Notes: generated by a model from the sequence alone, not told the origin. A DNA stretch of 46,820 nucleotides from Gammaproteobacteria bacterium (GCA_026705345.1 JAPPAV010000078.1:1-46820), one strand, 5' to 3'. Numbered from the stretch's first letter, positions 16,960 to 26,207 are shown. Program-made: numbers and translations.

Positions 16960-18108
16960 ATGGCGGAACAGTTTGCGGAGCGGGTCGTCAAGTTCGAACG
17001 CCCCGAACACTTTCATGCCCTGCTCGTCGGGCCGGATGGGAACTTCCTCGGCATCGACGACGACGGCGAGACGGCAAGTTTCGCGGCTGCGGACGACCAA
17101 GTCATTTGGCAACGGCGCGACGGGGAAGTGCATCACGCCGTGACAGGCCGAACGCTGCCGATCGCCGCCGATCGAGTCGAGGCCAACGGCCGGATCTACG
17201 CGGTTTCACACGGCCCGGAGAAACTTCCGTCGGAGTACCTCAGAGAATTCGAGGCCAACGGCTGGGTATGCCTGACCAGCGTCCTTTCGGACGCAATGGT
17301 CGACGGTCTGCGCAGGGTGGCGTGCACCGACCAGTACGCCGGCCTTGCACCCGAACGTAAGCGCGTCGCGATCAGCCAACACGTTGCGGTGGCGCAGACC
17401 GCCGCCGAACCCATCTCGCTGTGGCTGATCCGCCAATACATGGGGACGGAGGACATCGCAATGGCCCATTCGCCGGGCATGGCCGTCCTCACGAAGGACG
17501 ACGGAAAACGCCCGGTGCAGGGTTGGCACGCCGACTATCCGTACCACTGGGGCGTTCCGGCGCCGGCACAAGTGCCCGCCCAGCCGGGTGCTTCACGTCT
17601 CGGCGTGCAGCGCAACGTCTGCGTTTCCGACTTCACGAAGGTCGGCGGCGCAACGGCGTTCAAGCTGGGATCCCATGCCCGGAACGTGGGTCCTCCGGAA
17701 GACTGGGGAACCGCCGCCCGCTATGCATCCCGCAGCTACCGCGCCGAGCACGGCCTGCCCTACAACGGGCCCGACGCGGACATCGTCGAGGCACCCGGCG
17801 GCAGCATCATTCTCTACGACGCCCGTACCTGGCACCGCGCCGGCGTCAATCGCACCGACAACAAGCGTGCGGCGATGCTGCAGGCGATGGTGCCGATGTA
17901 CGTGATGCCCAAGGTGGACATGAGTGCGGCGTACAAGCAGTTCGCCGCGAGCCAGGTCTACCGGGACATCACCCAACGGGAACGAACCGAGTTGGAAGCG
18001 CTTCTGGTCCGACGTCTGCCCGGTCCGCCGCTACACGGTGCGCTGGGTACCGATCCGGAGTTGGTTGCGCTGGTCCGCAAGGAAGACGGCGCACGGACGG
18101 GCTATTGA
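16960..18108 (+). CDS. Phytanoyl-CoA dioxygenase (PhyH) family protein
   Basis: 382 residues from ATG 16960, with GGAGGAG ending four bases upstream and a TATATT at 16935-16940 as a possible -10. The double-stranded beta-helix iron site is present: GWHADYPYHW (His190, Asp192) and the distal WHRAGVN (His292), with Arg298 or so nearby for 2-oxoglutarate. Family enzymes hydroxylate unactivated carbons using Fe(II), 2-oxoglutarate and O2. About 120 N-terminal residues precede the core and are unlike typical PhyH. It diverges from the kinase/phospho-lyase pair, so it might supply the hydroxylated substrate, but this is inference from position. Confidence 0.78.
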   Translation: MAEQFAERVVKFERPEHFHALLVGPDGNFLGIDDDGETASFAAADDQVIWQRRDGEVHHAVTGRTLPIAADRVEANGRIYAVSHGPEKLPSEYLREFEANGWVCLTSVLSDAMVDGLRRVACTDQYAGLAPERKRVAISQHVAVAQTAAEPISLWLIRQYMGTEDIAMAHSPGMAVLTKDDGKRPVQGWHADYPYHWGVPAPAQVPAQPGASRLGVQRNVCVSDFTKVGGATAFKLGSHARNVGPPEDWGTAARYASRSYRAEHGLPYNGPDADIVEAPGGSIILYDARTWHRAGVNRTDNKRAAMLQAMVPMYVMPKVDMSAAYKQFAASQVYRDITQRERTELEALLVRRLPGPPLHGALGTDPELVALVRKEDGARTGY

Positions 18109-18144
18109 CTCACCGGCCGGCTACGGACGTGCCGGGGAGAGACC

Positions 18145-18168
18145 CTAGGGGGGGCTTGTCCCGTCCCG
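18145..18168 (+). repeat. Hairpin repeat, type B, shortened
   Basis: CTAGGGGGGGC followed by TTGTCCCGTCCCG: two bases of the first arm are lost, so the stem is imperfect. Confidence 0.65.
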
Positions 18169-18195
18169 TTTCCCCGGCAACGACAACGTCCGGTG

Positions 18196-18221
18196 CGGGC
18201 GGGGACAAGCCCCGCCCCTAC
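18196..18221 (-). repeat. Hairpin repeat, type C
   Basis: Minus-strand copy with arms GGGCGGGG and CCCCGCCC and loop CTTGT. Confidence 0.85.
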
Positions 18222-18248
18222 GGGGTTTCCGCCGCGTGCCGGACGGTC

Positions 18249-18274
18249 GTAGGGGACGGGCTTGTCCCGTCCCG
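18249..18274 (+). repeat. Hairpin repeat, type B
   Basis: Arms GGGACGGG and CCCGTCCC, loop CTTGT. Directly followed by a second hairpin, GCGCGCCC-TAC-GGGCGCGC, at 18275-18293. Together with its neighbours it fills the 264-nt gap between the PhyH gene and rpoN, which holds no gene. Confidence 0.85.
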
Positions 18275-18332
18275 GCGCGCCCTACGGGCGCGCTGCCGCA
18301 TTCTCGTACCAAACCCGACGTTGAGGGTTCGA

Positions 18333-18376
18333 CGGGCGACCGCGCGCCCTTCGGGCGACAATAGGGTCGCCCCTAC
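18333..18376 (-). repeat. Hairpin repeat, type A, with a second hairpin inserted in its loop
   Basis: The outer arms of a type A element are intact (GGGCGACC ... GGTCGCCC on the minus strand), but the loop is replaced by about 22 nt that contain a CGCCC-GAA-GGGCG hairpin. Its TAG (18375-18373) is the rpoN stop codon. Confidence 0.7.
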
Positions 18377-19863
18377 ACCAACCGTCGACGCTCGTTGGAC
18401 GGCGGAATCGCCATGGACTCGCGATACTTGGCCACGGTACGGCGAGCAACTTGAATGTCTTGCTCCTTCAGAACGTCGGCGATCTTGCTGTCGGAAAGGG
18501 GTTTCTTGGGGTTTTCCTGGGTAGTGAGCTTGCGGATCAGCGCTCGGATGGCGGTACTCGATACCTCACCGCCGTTCACGGTGCCGACGTGGCTCGAGAA
18601 GAAGTACTTGAGCTCGAAGATGCCCCGGGGCGTTTCCATGTACTTGCGGGTGGTGACCCGGGATACGGTGGACTCGTGGCGATCGACCACCGCCGCGATG
18701 TCGGCCAGCACCAGCGGTTGCATGGCTTCTTCGCCGTGTTCGAGGAACCCGACCTGCCGGTCGACGATGGAGCCCGCGACCTTGAGGAGCGTCTCGTTGC
18801 GGTACTCGAGGTTCTTCAGGAACCACTTGGCATCTTGCAGGTTGTCCTTCAAGTATTGGTTGGCGGCGCTCGGGTCGCCGCGGCGGATCATGCTGGCGTA
18901 GCCGTCGTTGATGCGCACCCGGGGTGCCGAGTCCCGGTTCAGCTCCACACTCCAGCGACCGTTGCGCTTGGTGACGAGTACGTCTGGCTCGATGTATTCG
19001 ATACCCCCGCGGCCGATGCTACCGCCGGGACGCGGATTGAGAGAACGTATCAGGGTCATGATCTCGACGAGTTCGCGTTCGGCGAGCCGCACCTTGCGGG
19101 AAAGGCCGACGAAATCCCGATTGGCGAGGAGCTCGAAGTGGTCTCGGACGAGAGCGATGGCCTCGGTTCGAAGCGGCGTGTCGGGGGAAAGTTGGTCTAG
19201 CTGGAGCAGAAGGCACTCGCGCAGGTCGCGGGCGGCGACGCCGGGCGGGTCGAACGTCTGGACGAGCTTGATCACCGCCTCCATCTCATCGACCCCGAAG
19301 GCGATGTCCATGGCGTCGACGAGTTCCGCTGCCGACGCGGCGAGCATGCCGTCGTCGTCGATGTTGCCGATCACCATGTGGGCGGCGGCGGCGTCCCGTT
19401 CGGACAACGGCGCCAGGTTCAGTTGCCAGAGCAGATGGTCGAAGAGCGTATCCTCGGCACTGTTGCGCTCCTCGAAGCCGTTGTCTGCTTCTCCACTGGG
19501 AGCGGACGCCGCTGTGGGAGGCGGTTGGTAGACATCGTCCCAGGTGACGTCCACCGGCAGATCCTCGGGAATCTCCTCGATGGATCCAGGCGTTTCGGTG
19601 GTCTCGGTCCCGAACGCCGGATCCTCCTCGTCTAGGGTGGGGTCGTCGCCGGTGCCGTCATCGAACGGATCGTCCCCGGTGTCGGGCGCCAACTCGTCGT
19701 CGGTGTCTTCGACCAGATCCAACAGGGGATTGGCCTCGGTGGTCTGCCGAACCTCGGTCTTGAGTTCCAGGGCGGAGAGTTGCATCAGGCGAATCGCCTG
19801 CTGCAACTGCGGCGTCATCGCCAGTTGCTGGCCCATGCGCAGGGCAAGCGTCTGCTTCATCAC
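18373..19863 (-). CDS. rpoN: RNA polymerase sigma-54 factor
   Basis: 496 residues, normal length for the family. Region I is the Gln/Leu-rich N-terminus ([20 protein letters not shown]) that receives activator input. An acidic region II follows (about 55-125), then the core-binding domain, the helix-turn-helix, and the RpoN box [10 protein letters not shown] near the C-terminus that contacts the -24 promoter element. It directs RNA polymerase to -24/-12 promoters under AAA+ activators. The start overlaps the stop of lptB by ATGA (19860-19863), the usual order. The hpf, ptsN and rapZ genes that commonly follow are absent; repeats follow instead. Confidence 0.97.
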   Translation of the reverse strand: MMKQTLALRMGQQLAMTPQLQQAIRLMQLSALELKTEVRQTTEANPLLDLVEDTDDELAPDTGDDPFDDGTGDDPTLDEEDPAFGTETTETPGSIEEIPEDLPVDVTWDDVYQPPPTAASAPSGEADNGFEERNSAEDTLFDHLLWQLNLAPLSERDAAAAHMVIGNIDDDGMLAASAAELVDAMDIAFGVDEMEAVIKLVQTFDPPGVAARDLRECLLLQLDQLSPDTPLRTEAIALVRDHFELLANRDFVGLSRKVRLAERELVEIMTLIRSLNPRPGGSIGRGGIEYIEPDVLVTKRNGRWSVELNRDSAPRVRINDGYASMIRRGDPSAANQYLKDNLQDAKWFLKNLEYRNETLLKVAGSIVDRQVGFLEHGEEAMQPLVLADIAAVVDRHESTVSRVTTRKYMETPRGIFELKYFFSSHVGTVNGGEVSSTAIRALIRKLTTQENPKKPLSDSKIADVLKEQDIQVARRTVAKYRESMAIPPSNERRRLV

Positions 19864-20606
19864 AGTTCGAACATCTCGCCGAGATAGACTCGTCGTACCG
19901 TCTCATTGGATAGTATGGCGTCGGGCTTTCCTTCGGCAATCAGGTGACCCTCGTTGACGATGTAGGCGCGGTCGCAGATGTCGAGTGTCTCGCGGACGTT
20001 GTGATCGGTGATCAGAACGCCGATGTTGCGCCCCGCGAGTGCGCGGATCTCCCGTTTCAGGTTGTCTACGGAAATCGGGTCGACCCCCGCGAAGGGCTCG
20101 TCGAGAAGCATGAAGTGAGGGTTCCCCGCCAAGGCCCGGGCGATTTCGACCCGTCTTCGCTCCCCGCCCGACAGGCGCTCGCCGATGTTGCCTCGGATGT
20201 CCTCGAGGCGGAGGTCGCGCAGCAGGTCCGCCACGAGGTCGCGTTGTGCGGCCCGGTCCAGGTCGCGACGCAGTTCCGCCACGGCTAGGACGTTCTGCTC
20301 GACGGTGAGCTTTCGAAATACGCTGGCCTCCTGGGGGAGGTAGCCGATGCCGGCCCTGGCGCGCTTGTGCATGGGCGCACGGCTCAGGTCCTGGTCGTCG
20401 ATGCGGATGCTTCCCGAGTCGGCCTTGACAAGCCCGAGAATCATGTAGAACGAGGTCGTCTTGCCGGCGCCATTCGGCCCGAGGAGACCGACCACCTCGC
20501 CACTGTCGACGGCCAGTCCGACACCCTCGACCACGTTTCGGCCACGGTAGCGCTTCGACAAATCCGCCACGGTCAAGCGGGAGCGACCATTGACACCGTG
20601 AGCCAT
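19860..20606 (-). CDS. lptB: LPS export ABC transporter ATPase LptB
   Basis: 248 residues. Walker [10 protein letters not shown], signature [15 protein letters not shown] and Walker [13 protein letters not shown] are all intact. LptB sits on the cytoplasmic face of LptFG and powers extraction of lipopolysaccharide from the inner membrane and its movement along the LptC-LptA bridge. Two bases separate it from lptA, and it overlaps rpoN by four, so lptC-lptA-lptB-rpoN reads as one operon. Confidence 0.97.
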   Translation of the reverse strand: MAHGVNGRSRLTVADLSKRYRGRNVVEGVGLAVDSGEVVGLLGPNGAGKTTSFYMILGLVKADSGSIRIDDQDLSRAPMHKRARAGIGYLPQEASVFRKLTVEQNVLAVAELRRDLDRAAQRDLVADLLRDLRLEDIRGNIGERLSGGERRRVEIARALAGNPHFMLLDEPFAGVDPISVDNLKREIRALAGRNIGVLITDHNVRETLDICDRAYIVNEGHLIAEGKPDAILSNETVRRVYLGEMFEL

Positions 20607-20608
20607 CG

Positions 20609-21148
20609 TCAGTCGGGACTCGGTTGCCGGGGTCGCGTTTGGCAGCCGTCGCGGCAGTCGAAATCGTTCGTCTTCATATCCCAGACGATCGTGCCGCCGG
20701 TGTATTCGCGTTCCCCTGCGGACACGAACGCGTCGCCCGTCAGCCTGGTTTGCTGCTCGGCGACGTTGTAGTCGATCGTCTGGGCACGGGCACGGGCAAG
20801 CGGCTCGCCGGGGTGGATGCGCTGCTGGAACTGTGCCGGCGTGTCCTTGCCGCCCGTTGCAACGACGCGATGCAGCTTGTCCTCGCGCTTGGTTGCCCTC
20901 ACGCGCTCCGCATCCACGCGCAAGGTGCCTTGCTGGATCTGTACGTTGCCCGACAACTCGAGGGTGCCGTTTGGGTCGTCGCTGTAGGTAGCGCTGTCCG
21001 CGTTGATCAACAGTGGCTGCTCGGCGTCCTCCGGCAGTCCCAGCACCGGAGCACAGAGGAGCGCAACGAGAAGTGCTCTCGGGTGCCCACCGAATCCCTT
21101 GCGCGGTGTCTCAGCGGCGAGCGGCGGTCTGGTGGTCCGGTTGAGCAA
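20609..21148 (-). CDS. lptA: LPS transport periplasmic protein LptA
   Basis: About 179 residues if TTG 21148 is the start; E. coli LptA is of similar size. A signal sequence ([14 protein letters not shown]) precedes the OstA-type beta-jellyroll with [20 protein letters not shown], the typical opening of the family, and a second DYN...TGDAFV block. LptA oligomers form the periplasmic bridge carrying LPS to LptDE. The start is uncertain: no ATG lies between the lptC stop and the signal peptide, an upstream ATG (21226) would overlap lptC by 116 nt, and TTG 21148 overlaps it by 38 nt without a clear ribosome site. Confidence 0.88.
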   Translation of the reverse strand: MLNRTTRPPLAAETPRKGFGGHPRALLVALLCAPVLGLPEDAEQPLLINADSATYSDDPNGTLELSGNVQIQQGTLRVDAERVRATKREDKLHRVVATGGKDTPAQFQQRIHPGEPLARARAQTIDYNVAEQQTRLTGDAFVSAGEREYTGGTIVWDMKTNDFDCRDGCQTRPRQPSPD

Positions 21149-21749
21149 TGATGGATACCCGCTGGTCGGCCGAGGAAAAAAGCGCCAGACGCCCGCTTGC
21201 CAAGTCAGCTTCGAAACCGGCGACACGCGCGCTGACCGTGTTGGTCTCGATGATAGCAGTTTGCTCCGCTCTGGCCTGCCGGCGCTCCGGGTACAGCGTG
21301 AGCAGCTCGGTAAGAATCTTGGTGTACGCGCCGCCGCCGCGAACCTGGGTCAAGGAAACGTCGCCCCGGAGTTCGACCCACTCTTCTTCGGTGCCGGGTA
21401 CGGCGCGAACTTCCCCGGCTTGCGACTCCACACGCCAAGGTCGCCGGTTCGCGCCTTGCAACTCGAGCACCGGCTCTTGCAGCGTCGATCGACCCACGTC
21501 GTCGAAATAGCTGATCGATTCGGCACGCAGCCGGTAGTTCAGCGCACCGTCGTCGCGGTACTGCGTGATGGTGCCCTGCTCGACGAAGGCATCCGGTTCT
21601 TCGGCCAGTTCGGACGGCAGGGACGGCTGGTCTTCTTCGTTTGGGCCTAGGTAGATCGAGATGCCCGCGAAACCCGCGACGGCAACGACCACGACGCCCC
21701 ACTTGACGAGCGTCCTAGGCGGCGCCGGATCCGATCGGGTTCCTGCCAT
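21111..21749 (-). CDS. lptC: LPS export protein LptC
   Basis: 212 residues. One N-terminal membrane helix (about residues 15-35, VKWGVVVVAVAGFAGISIYL) anchors a periplasmic beta-jellyroll containing the LptC-typical phrases ITQYRDDGALNYRLRAESI and VELRGDVSL. LptC receives LPS from LptBFG and passes it to LptA. It lies twelve bases after kdsC and overlaps lptA; position and topology make the call firm although the sequence is divergent. Confidence 0.93.
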   Translation of the reverse strand: MAGTRSDPAPPRTLVKWGVVVVAVAGFAGISIYLGPNEEDQPSLPSELAEEPDAFVEQGTITQYRDDGALNYRLRAESISYFDDVGRSTLQEPVLELQGANRRPWRVESQAGEVRAVPGTEEEWVELRGDVSLTQVRGGGAYTKILTELLTLYPERRQARAEQTAIIETNTVSARVAGFEADLASGRLALFSSADQRVSIIAQPDHQTAARR

Positions 21750-21761
21750 GCGAGGTCGCCG

Positions 21762-22292
21762 CTAGCTCCGGATGGATCGTGCGGAGATCGTCAGGTCGCA
21801 GATTTCGCGCACGGCGCCGAAGCCGCCCGGGTTCGAGGTCACGTAGTCGGCCTGGCGGATGACATCGGGGTGCGCGTTGGGAACGCCGACGGACACGCCC
21901 ACGTGGTCGAACACGGCGAGGTCGGGGAGATCGTCGCCGACATAGGCCATGTCTTGGACGGCGACGCCGCTTCGGGCCGCCAACTCCTTGAGCGTCGCGA
22001 GCTTGTCGCCCACGCCGGCATAGAGATAGGGCACGCCGAGTTCCGAGGCCCGCCGGGCAACGGCTTCCGATGTTCTGCCAGTCACGATGGCGATGGGCAC
22101 ACCGGACGCCATGAGGCGTTTCATGGCGCTGCCGTCTTGAACGTGGAATGCCTTGAACTCCGTGTGGTTCGGTCCGTACACCAGGCGGCCATCCGTCAAC
22201 ACGCCGTCGACGTCGAGCCCGAGCAGGCGCACGGCGCCGAGCCGGCGGAGAATCTCGTCCGAGACTGAGGGATTGGCAACTGGACGGTCCAT
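21762..22292 (-). CDS. kdsC: 3-deoxy-D-manno-octulosonate 8-phosphate phosphatase
   Basis: 176 residues from ATG 22292, chosen because GGGGTGA lies just upstream and the stop of the exchanger gene is two bases away. It is a HAD-family phosphatase without a cap: LLGLDVDGVLTDG carries the nucleophile aspartate, IVTGR motif II, and YVGDDLPDL the metal site. It removes phosphate from Kdo-8-P in lipopolysaccharide core synthesis. The isomerase gene kdsD that usually lies between the exchanger and kdsC is missing here. Confidence 0.95.
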   Translation of the reverse strand: MDRPVANPSVSDEILRRLGAVRLLGLDVDGVLTDGRLVYGPNHTEFKAFHVQDGSAMKRLMASGVPIAIVTGRTSEAVARRASELGVPYLYAGVGDKLATLKELAARSGVAVQDMAYVGDDLPDLAVFDHVGVSVGVPNAHPDVIRQADYVTSNPGGFGAVREICDLTISARSIRS

Positions 22293-22294
22293 CG

Positions 22295-23278
22295 TCACCC
22301 CTGGTGGTAGAGGATGAACGTGTAGCAGATCCATGCCGCGAGAAGCACGAAACCCTCGAACCGGGTGATCACCTTGCGCGAACCGATCGCGAAGGCGAGC
22401 AGGACCAGGAGTGCCGTCAGCGCGAACATCATGCCGTAGTCCCGCCAGAGCACCTCGACGGCGATGGGCTGTGGATCGAGTAGGGCCGGTATCGCTAGAA
22501 CCGCGAGGATGTTCAGGATGTTCGAGCCGACCACGTTGCCGATGGCCAGTTCGGGATGACCTTGGCGCGCGGCTGCCACGGTCACGGACAGTTCCGGCAG
22601 GCTGGTGCCCACCGCGATGATCGTCAAGCCGATGACCAGCTCGCTGACCCCGAACTCCACGGCGACGGCCTCAGCGGCCTCCACCAGGATGTGTGCCGAG
22701 GCGAGAAGCACGACTAGGCCGATGACGAACCACGCGAAGGACCTGAGCGAAGTCATGTCCGGGAGTTCCTCGAGTTCCGCGTCCAGATCTTCGGGCGTCG
22801 CGCGGTTCTTGCGCGCCAGCAGGTAGAGGATGGTCCCAAGTCCGCCAAGCAGAACCAAACCGTCCACGACGCCGAGATAGAGGTTGAACAGGCAGACCAG
22901 CGTCAACAGGGTGGCGCCGATCAGCCAAGGCATCTCGTGCTTCAACGTGTTGTCGGCAAACGGTAGCGGCCTGACCAGCGCCGTGATGCCGAGCACCAGA
23001 CCCATGTTGGCGATGTTGGAACCGATCGCATTGCCGATGGCGATTTGTCCCAAGTCCTTCAGGCTCGATTGAATGCCGACCATGATTTCCGGGGCGGACG
23101 TGCCGACGGCGATCGCCGTCAGGCCGATGACGATCTTCGATACCCCGAGATTCTTCGCTGCGGCGGCGGAGGCGTTGACGAAACGATCGGCGCTCCAGCC
23201 GAGCGTGATGAACCCGATGATGAGCGTCAGGATCGGATAGGTCGCTATCAAGGTGTGGAATGTGTCGACCAACCCCAT
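22295..23278 (-). CDS. yrbG: Calcium/sodium antiporter (YrbG family)
   Basis: 327 residues, about ten membrane helices in two inverted halves. Each half carries the CaCA alpha-repeat: VGTSAPE...GNAIGSNIANMGLVLG in the first and VGTSLPE...GNVVGSNILNILAVLA in the second. The protein exchanges cations across the inner membrane. It begins the operon leading into kdsC and lptCAB. The 149-nt gap to the divergent ibaG includes an inverted repeat TGTTAC-GCAAA-GTAACA at 23315-23331, a possible regulator site. Confidence 0.93.
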   Translation of the reverse strand: MGLVDTFHTLIATYPILTLIIGFITLGWSADRFVNASAAAAKNLGVSKIVIGLTAIAVGTSAPEIMVGIQSSLKDLGQIAIGNAIGSNIANMGLVLGITALVRPLPFADNTLKHEMPWLIGATLLTLVCLFNLYLGVVDGLVLLGGLGTILYLLARKNRATPEDLDAELEELPDMTSLRSFAWFVIGLVVLLASAHILVEAAEAVAVEFGVSELVIGLTIIAVGTSLPELSVTVAAARQGHPELAIGNVVGSNILNILAVLAIPALLDPQPIAVEVLWRDYGMMFALTALLVLLAFAIGSRKVITRFEGFVLLAAWICYTFILYHQG

Positions 23279-23427
23279 GGGCCGTGCGGGCTCCCAATCC
23301 CGTCGTTCCCGTTATGTTACGCAAAGTAACACCCGCTCGTAACCGGTGATGATCGAAGGCATCTGAGTCCCGCTGCCCGGAACCGCCGAGGCCGTGCTAA
23401 GGTGCGTTCGCCGTTTGCGGAGCCACC

Positions 23428-23655
23428 ATGATCGACGACCTGAAATCCCGCCTCGAAGAGGCGTTCACCGACGCTCAAGTGGCCGTCGTCGGCGAGGGCA
23501 ATCGGTTCGAAATCCGCGTCGTGTCGGCCGCCTTCGAGGGGCTAAACCGGGTCAGGCGACAGCAGGCCGTGTACGCAGTGATCGGGGATCTCATCGCCTC
23601 GGGCGCCATCCACGCCGTGACCATCCACGCGGGTACGCTCGACGAAAACCCGTGA
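23428..23655 (+). CDS. ibaG: BolA-family protein (IbaG-like)
   Basis: 75 residues from ATG 23428, GGAG six bases upstream. The short BolA fold is visible, with GEGNRFEIRVVSAAFEGLNRVRRQQAVY and the IHAVTI strand. IbaG/BolA proteins partner monothiol glutaredoxins and bind Fe-S clusters. In most gammaproteobacteria ibaG is followed by murA; here its stop overlaps the hisD start (GTGA), so murA and hisG are missing from this place. Confidence 0.9.
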   Translation: MIDDLKSRLEEAFTDAQVAVVGEGNRFEIRVVSAAFEGLNRVRRQQAVYAVIGDLIASGAIHAVTIHAGTLDENP

Positions 23656-24968
23656 TCAGACGCCTTAGTACCGCCGACGCCCGGTTCGATGCCGAACTCG
23701 ATGCGCTGCTCGCCTGGGAAGTGCGGGAATCCGTTGAGGTCGCGCGAACCGCAGCCGACATCGTCTCCGAGGTTCGCGTTGACGGGGACGCAGCGCTGCT
23801 CAGACTGACGCGTCGCTACGACCGTCTGAACGTGGCGTCCGTCGAGGACCTGGAAGTCGACCCGGACGAACTCGGCCGAAGCCTCGACCGTTTGCCGGTC
23901 GCCGACCGCGATGCCTTGCGCCTTGCCGCCGAGCGAATACGCAGCTACCACGAACGCCAGCCACGGGGCGACTTCAGCTATACGGACGATCTCGGCAACC
24001 TCCTTGGCCAACGCACCACGCCCTTGGACCGTGTCGGCGTCTACGTGCCCGGTGGCCAGGCGGCCTATCCGTCGACGGTACTGATGACGGTCATACCCGC
24101 GCGGGTGGCCGGGGTTGCCGATGTCGTTGCGACCGTGCCGACACCCCGGGGCGAGCGAAGCGACCACGTCCTGGCGGCGATGGCGATCGCCGACGTGGAC
24201 CGGGTGTTTACGATCGGTGGCGCACAAGCCATCGCCGCACTTGCCTACGGCACACGTACCGTGCCCCGGGTCGACAAGATCGTCGGACCTGGCGGCGTAT
24301 ACGTGGCGGCCGCGAAGCGGCTTGTATTCGGTCCGGCGGGCATCGACCTGATTGCCGGCCCGAGCGAGATCCTGGTAATCGCCGACGGCAGCGTGGAACC
24401 CCGTTGGACCGCCCTAGACCTGCTCTCCCAGGCGGAGCACGATGCGGATGCACAGGCGATCCTGGTGTCGCCCGACGCAGGTTGCCTCGAGGTTGTTCAG
24501 GCGGAGATCGACGACCTGATCGATACCCTGCCGCGTGCGGAAGTCGTCCGACAGTCGCTGCGGGAACGCGGTGCGCTGATCGAGGTTCGAGACTTGGCGC
24601 AGGCCTGCGAGGTCGCCAATCGCGTTGCGCCCGAGCATCTCCAGCTCGCTGTGGAGGACCCCGAAGCGCTGCTGCCGGCGATTCGCCACGCGGGCGCGAT
24701 CTTCTTAGGAGCCCACGCCGCGGAGGTGTTCGGCGACTACGTGGCGGGACCGAGCCATGTGCTGCCCACCTTCGGCACCGCCCGCTACGCGTCCCCGCTC
24801 GGCGTTCCCGACTTTCTCAAGCGGTCGTCGATCGTCGGCGGTGGCCAGTCCTCCGTTCAAAGCCTGGCTCGGACCGCGGCGAACATCGCCGACGCGGAAG
24901 GACTCGCCGCACACGGGTTGGCCGCGCGCGCCCGGGTCGCCGGCTACGACGACAACCGGTCTTCTTGA
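23652..24968 (+). CDS. hisD: Histidinol dehydrogenase
   Basis: 438 residues from GTG 23652, overlapping the ibaG stop by four bases. Signatures include VGVYVPGGQAAYPSTVLM, the IAGPSEILVIAD loop, and the catalytic pair Glu328-His329 in APEHLQL, equivalent to the E. coli 326/327 pair. It is a zinc enzyme that oxidises histidinol to histidine with two NAD. Full length and intact. No other his gene lies in the window. Confidence 0.96.
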   Translation: MIRRLSTADARFDAELDALLAWEVRESVEVARTAADIVSEVRVDGDAALLRLTRRYDRLNVASVEDLEVDPDELGRSLDRLPVADRDALRLAAERIRSYHERQPRGDFSYTDDLGNLLGQRTTPLDRVGVYVPGGQAAYPSTVLMTVIPARVAGVADVVATVPTPRGERSDHVLAAMAIADVDRVFTIGGAQAIAALAYGTRTVPRVDKIVGPGGVYVAAAKRLVFGPAGIDLIAGPSEILVIADGSVEPRWTALDLLSQAEHDADAQAILVSPDAGCLEVVQAEIDDLIDTLPRAEVVRQSLRERGALIEVRDLAQACEVANRVAPEHLQLAVEDPEALLPAIRHAGAIFLGAHAAEVFGDYVAGPSHVLPTFGTARYASPLGVPDFLKRSSIVGGGQSSVQSLARTAANIADAEGLAAHGLAARARVAGYDDNRSS

Positions 24969-24996
24969 CCGTCGGGAATGGTTGTCCCTCGAGCCG

Positions 24997-25022
24997 TAGG
25001 GGACGGGCTTGTCCCGTCCCGC
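24997..25022 (+). repeat. Hairpin repeat, type B
   Basis: Arms GGGACGGG and CCCGTCCC, loop CTTGT; lies 28 nt after the hisD stop. Confidence 0.85.
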
Positions 25023-25099
25023 GCTGTGCGAACAGAGCCATGGAAACACCGGCACGGCCCTGGGGCGCTACTGTGCGTTCACGTTACGCCTCGCCCGCG

Positions 25100-26185
25100 A
25101 TGACACCGGCCGAGGCCCACTGCCGCAATGTGCGCAACGGATTCGCGCGCAATCCCGCGCAGTTCGACTTGGCCGGGCATCTCACGGAACTCCACCACCG
25201 CTTGACCGCTGCCCAAGAAGGCTCGCGCCTCGAGTCTTGGTTGCGCGGCTTGTTGGGCCGGCCGGCCGAGGCGGTCTTGGGACTGTACCTCTGGGGAGAT
25301 GTGGGTCGAGGCAAGACCTATCTCATGGACCTGTTCCACGAGACGCTCCCCGTCGCTCGAAAGCAGCGGTTCCACTTCCACCGGTTCATGCAGCGCGTAC
25401 ATGCCGAACTGCGAGACCTCGAGGGTCGCGCCGATCCCTTGAAGACGGTAGCCGACCGGTTCGCGGCGACTGCGCGGGTACTATGTTTCGACGAATTCTT
25501 CGTGTCGGACATCGGCGATGCGATGATCCTGGGCGAACTCCTCAGGCACCTGTTCGAGCGCCGCGTCACCTTGGTGGCGACGTCCAACGTGGCCCCTGCC
25601 AGACTCTACGAGAACGGCCTCCAGCGCCGCCGTTTCCTGCCCGCCATCGAGTTGATCGAACGAAACACGAAGGTCCTGCACGTCGGCGGCGAGACGGACT
25701 ACCGCCTGCAGGTGTTGCGGCGCGGAGATATCTACCGGACCGACGGTGGGACGGAGGATCTCGTCGAGAGCTTTCGCGCACTCTGCCATGCCGACCCGGC
25801 GGAGAATGAGGACTTGATCGTCAACGACCGGCCAATCCGGGCAAGGTACTGCGCCGAGGATGCCGTCTGGTTCGACTTCGACGCGCTCTGCAAAGGGCCG
25901 CGCAGCCAAAACGACTACATTGAACTGGCGAGACTGTTCTCCACGGTGGTCGTTCACGGTGTTCCCGTGTTCGGTGCTGAAGTCGAGAGCGAGAATGCAG
26001 CGCGTCGGTTCATCAGCCTGGTCGACGAGTTCTACGACCGCAACGTCAAGGTGATGTTCTCGGCTGCGGCACCCGTCGGCACGCTGTATGGTGGTAGCTT
26101 GTTGACGATGGAGTTCGAGCGTACCAAGAGCCGTATCGCGGAAATGCAGAGCGATGCCTACCTGCAACGCATGCACCGTCCGTAG
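25100..26185 (+). CDS. zapE: Cell division protein ZapE (AFG1-like ATPase)
   Basis: 361 residues from ATG 25100. Walker A GDVGRGKT (Lys72), Walker B LCFDEFF (Asp131-Glu132) and the ATSN sensor 1 identify the AFG1/ZapE branch of AAA+ ATPases. The C-terminal part has the family phrase LYGGSLLTMEFERTKSRI. In E. coli ZapE acts on the FtsZ ring in large or stressed cells. The neighbours rplM-rpsI just downstream are the usual ones, but a PhyH gene has been inserted between. The stop TAG is provided by a type B hairpin repeat. Confidence 0.94.
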   Translation: MTPAEAHCRNVRNGFARNPAQFDLAGHLTELHHRLTAAQEGSRLESWLRGLLGRPAEAVLGLYLWGDVGRGKTYLMDLFHETLPVARKQRFHFHRFMQRVHAELRDLEGRADPLKTVADRFAATARVLCFDEFFVSDIGDAMILGELLRHLFERRVTLVATSNVAPARLYENGLQRRRFLPAIELIERNTKVLHVGGETDYRLQVLRRGDIYRTDGGTEDLVESFRALCHADPAENEDLIVNDRPIRARYCAEDAVWFDFDALCKGPRSQNDYIELARLFSTVVVHGVPVFGAEVESENAARRFISLVDEFYDRNVKVMFSAAAPVGTLYGGSLLTMEFERTKSRIAEMQSDAYLQRMHRP

Positions 26186-26207
26186 GGGACGGGCTTGTCC
26201 CGTCCCG
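26182..26207 (+). repeat. Hairpin repeat, type B
   Basis: Arms GGGACGGG and CCCGTCCC, loop CTTGT; its TAG is the zapE stop. A degenerate remnant (ATAGGGTCGCCCC) lies at 26261-26273. Confidence 0.85.

Noticed and set aside
23315-23331. Promoter for the exchanger-kdsC-lpt operon over the TGTTAC inverted repeat
   Set aside because: The best hexamers on the minus strand match consensus at only three and four positions, so I keep only the inverted repeat as an observation.
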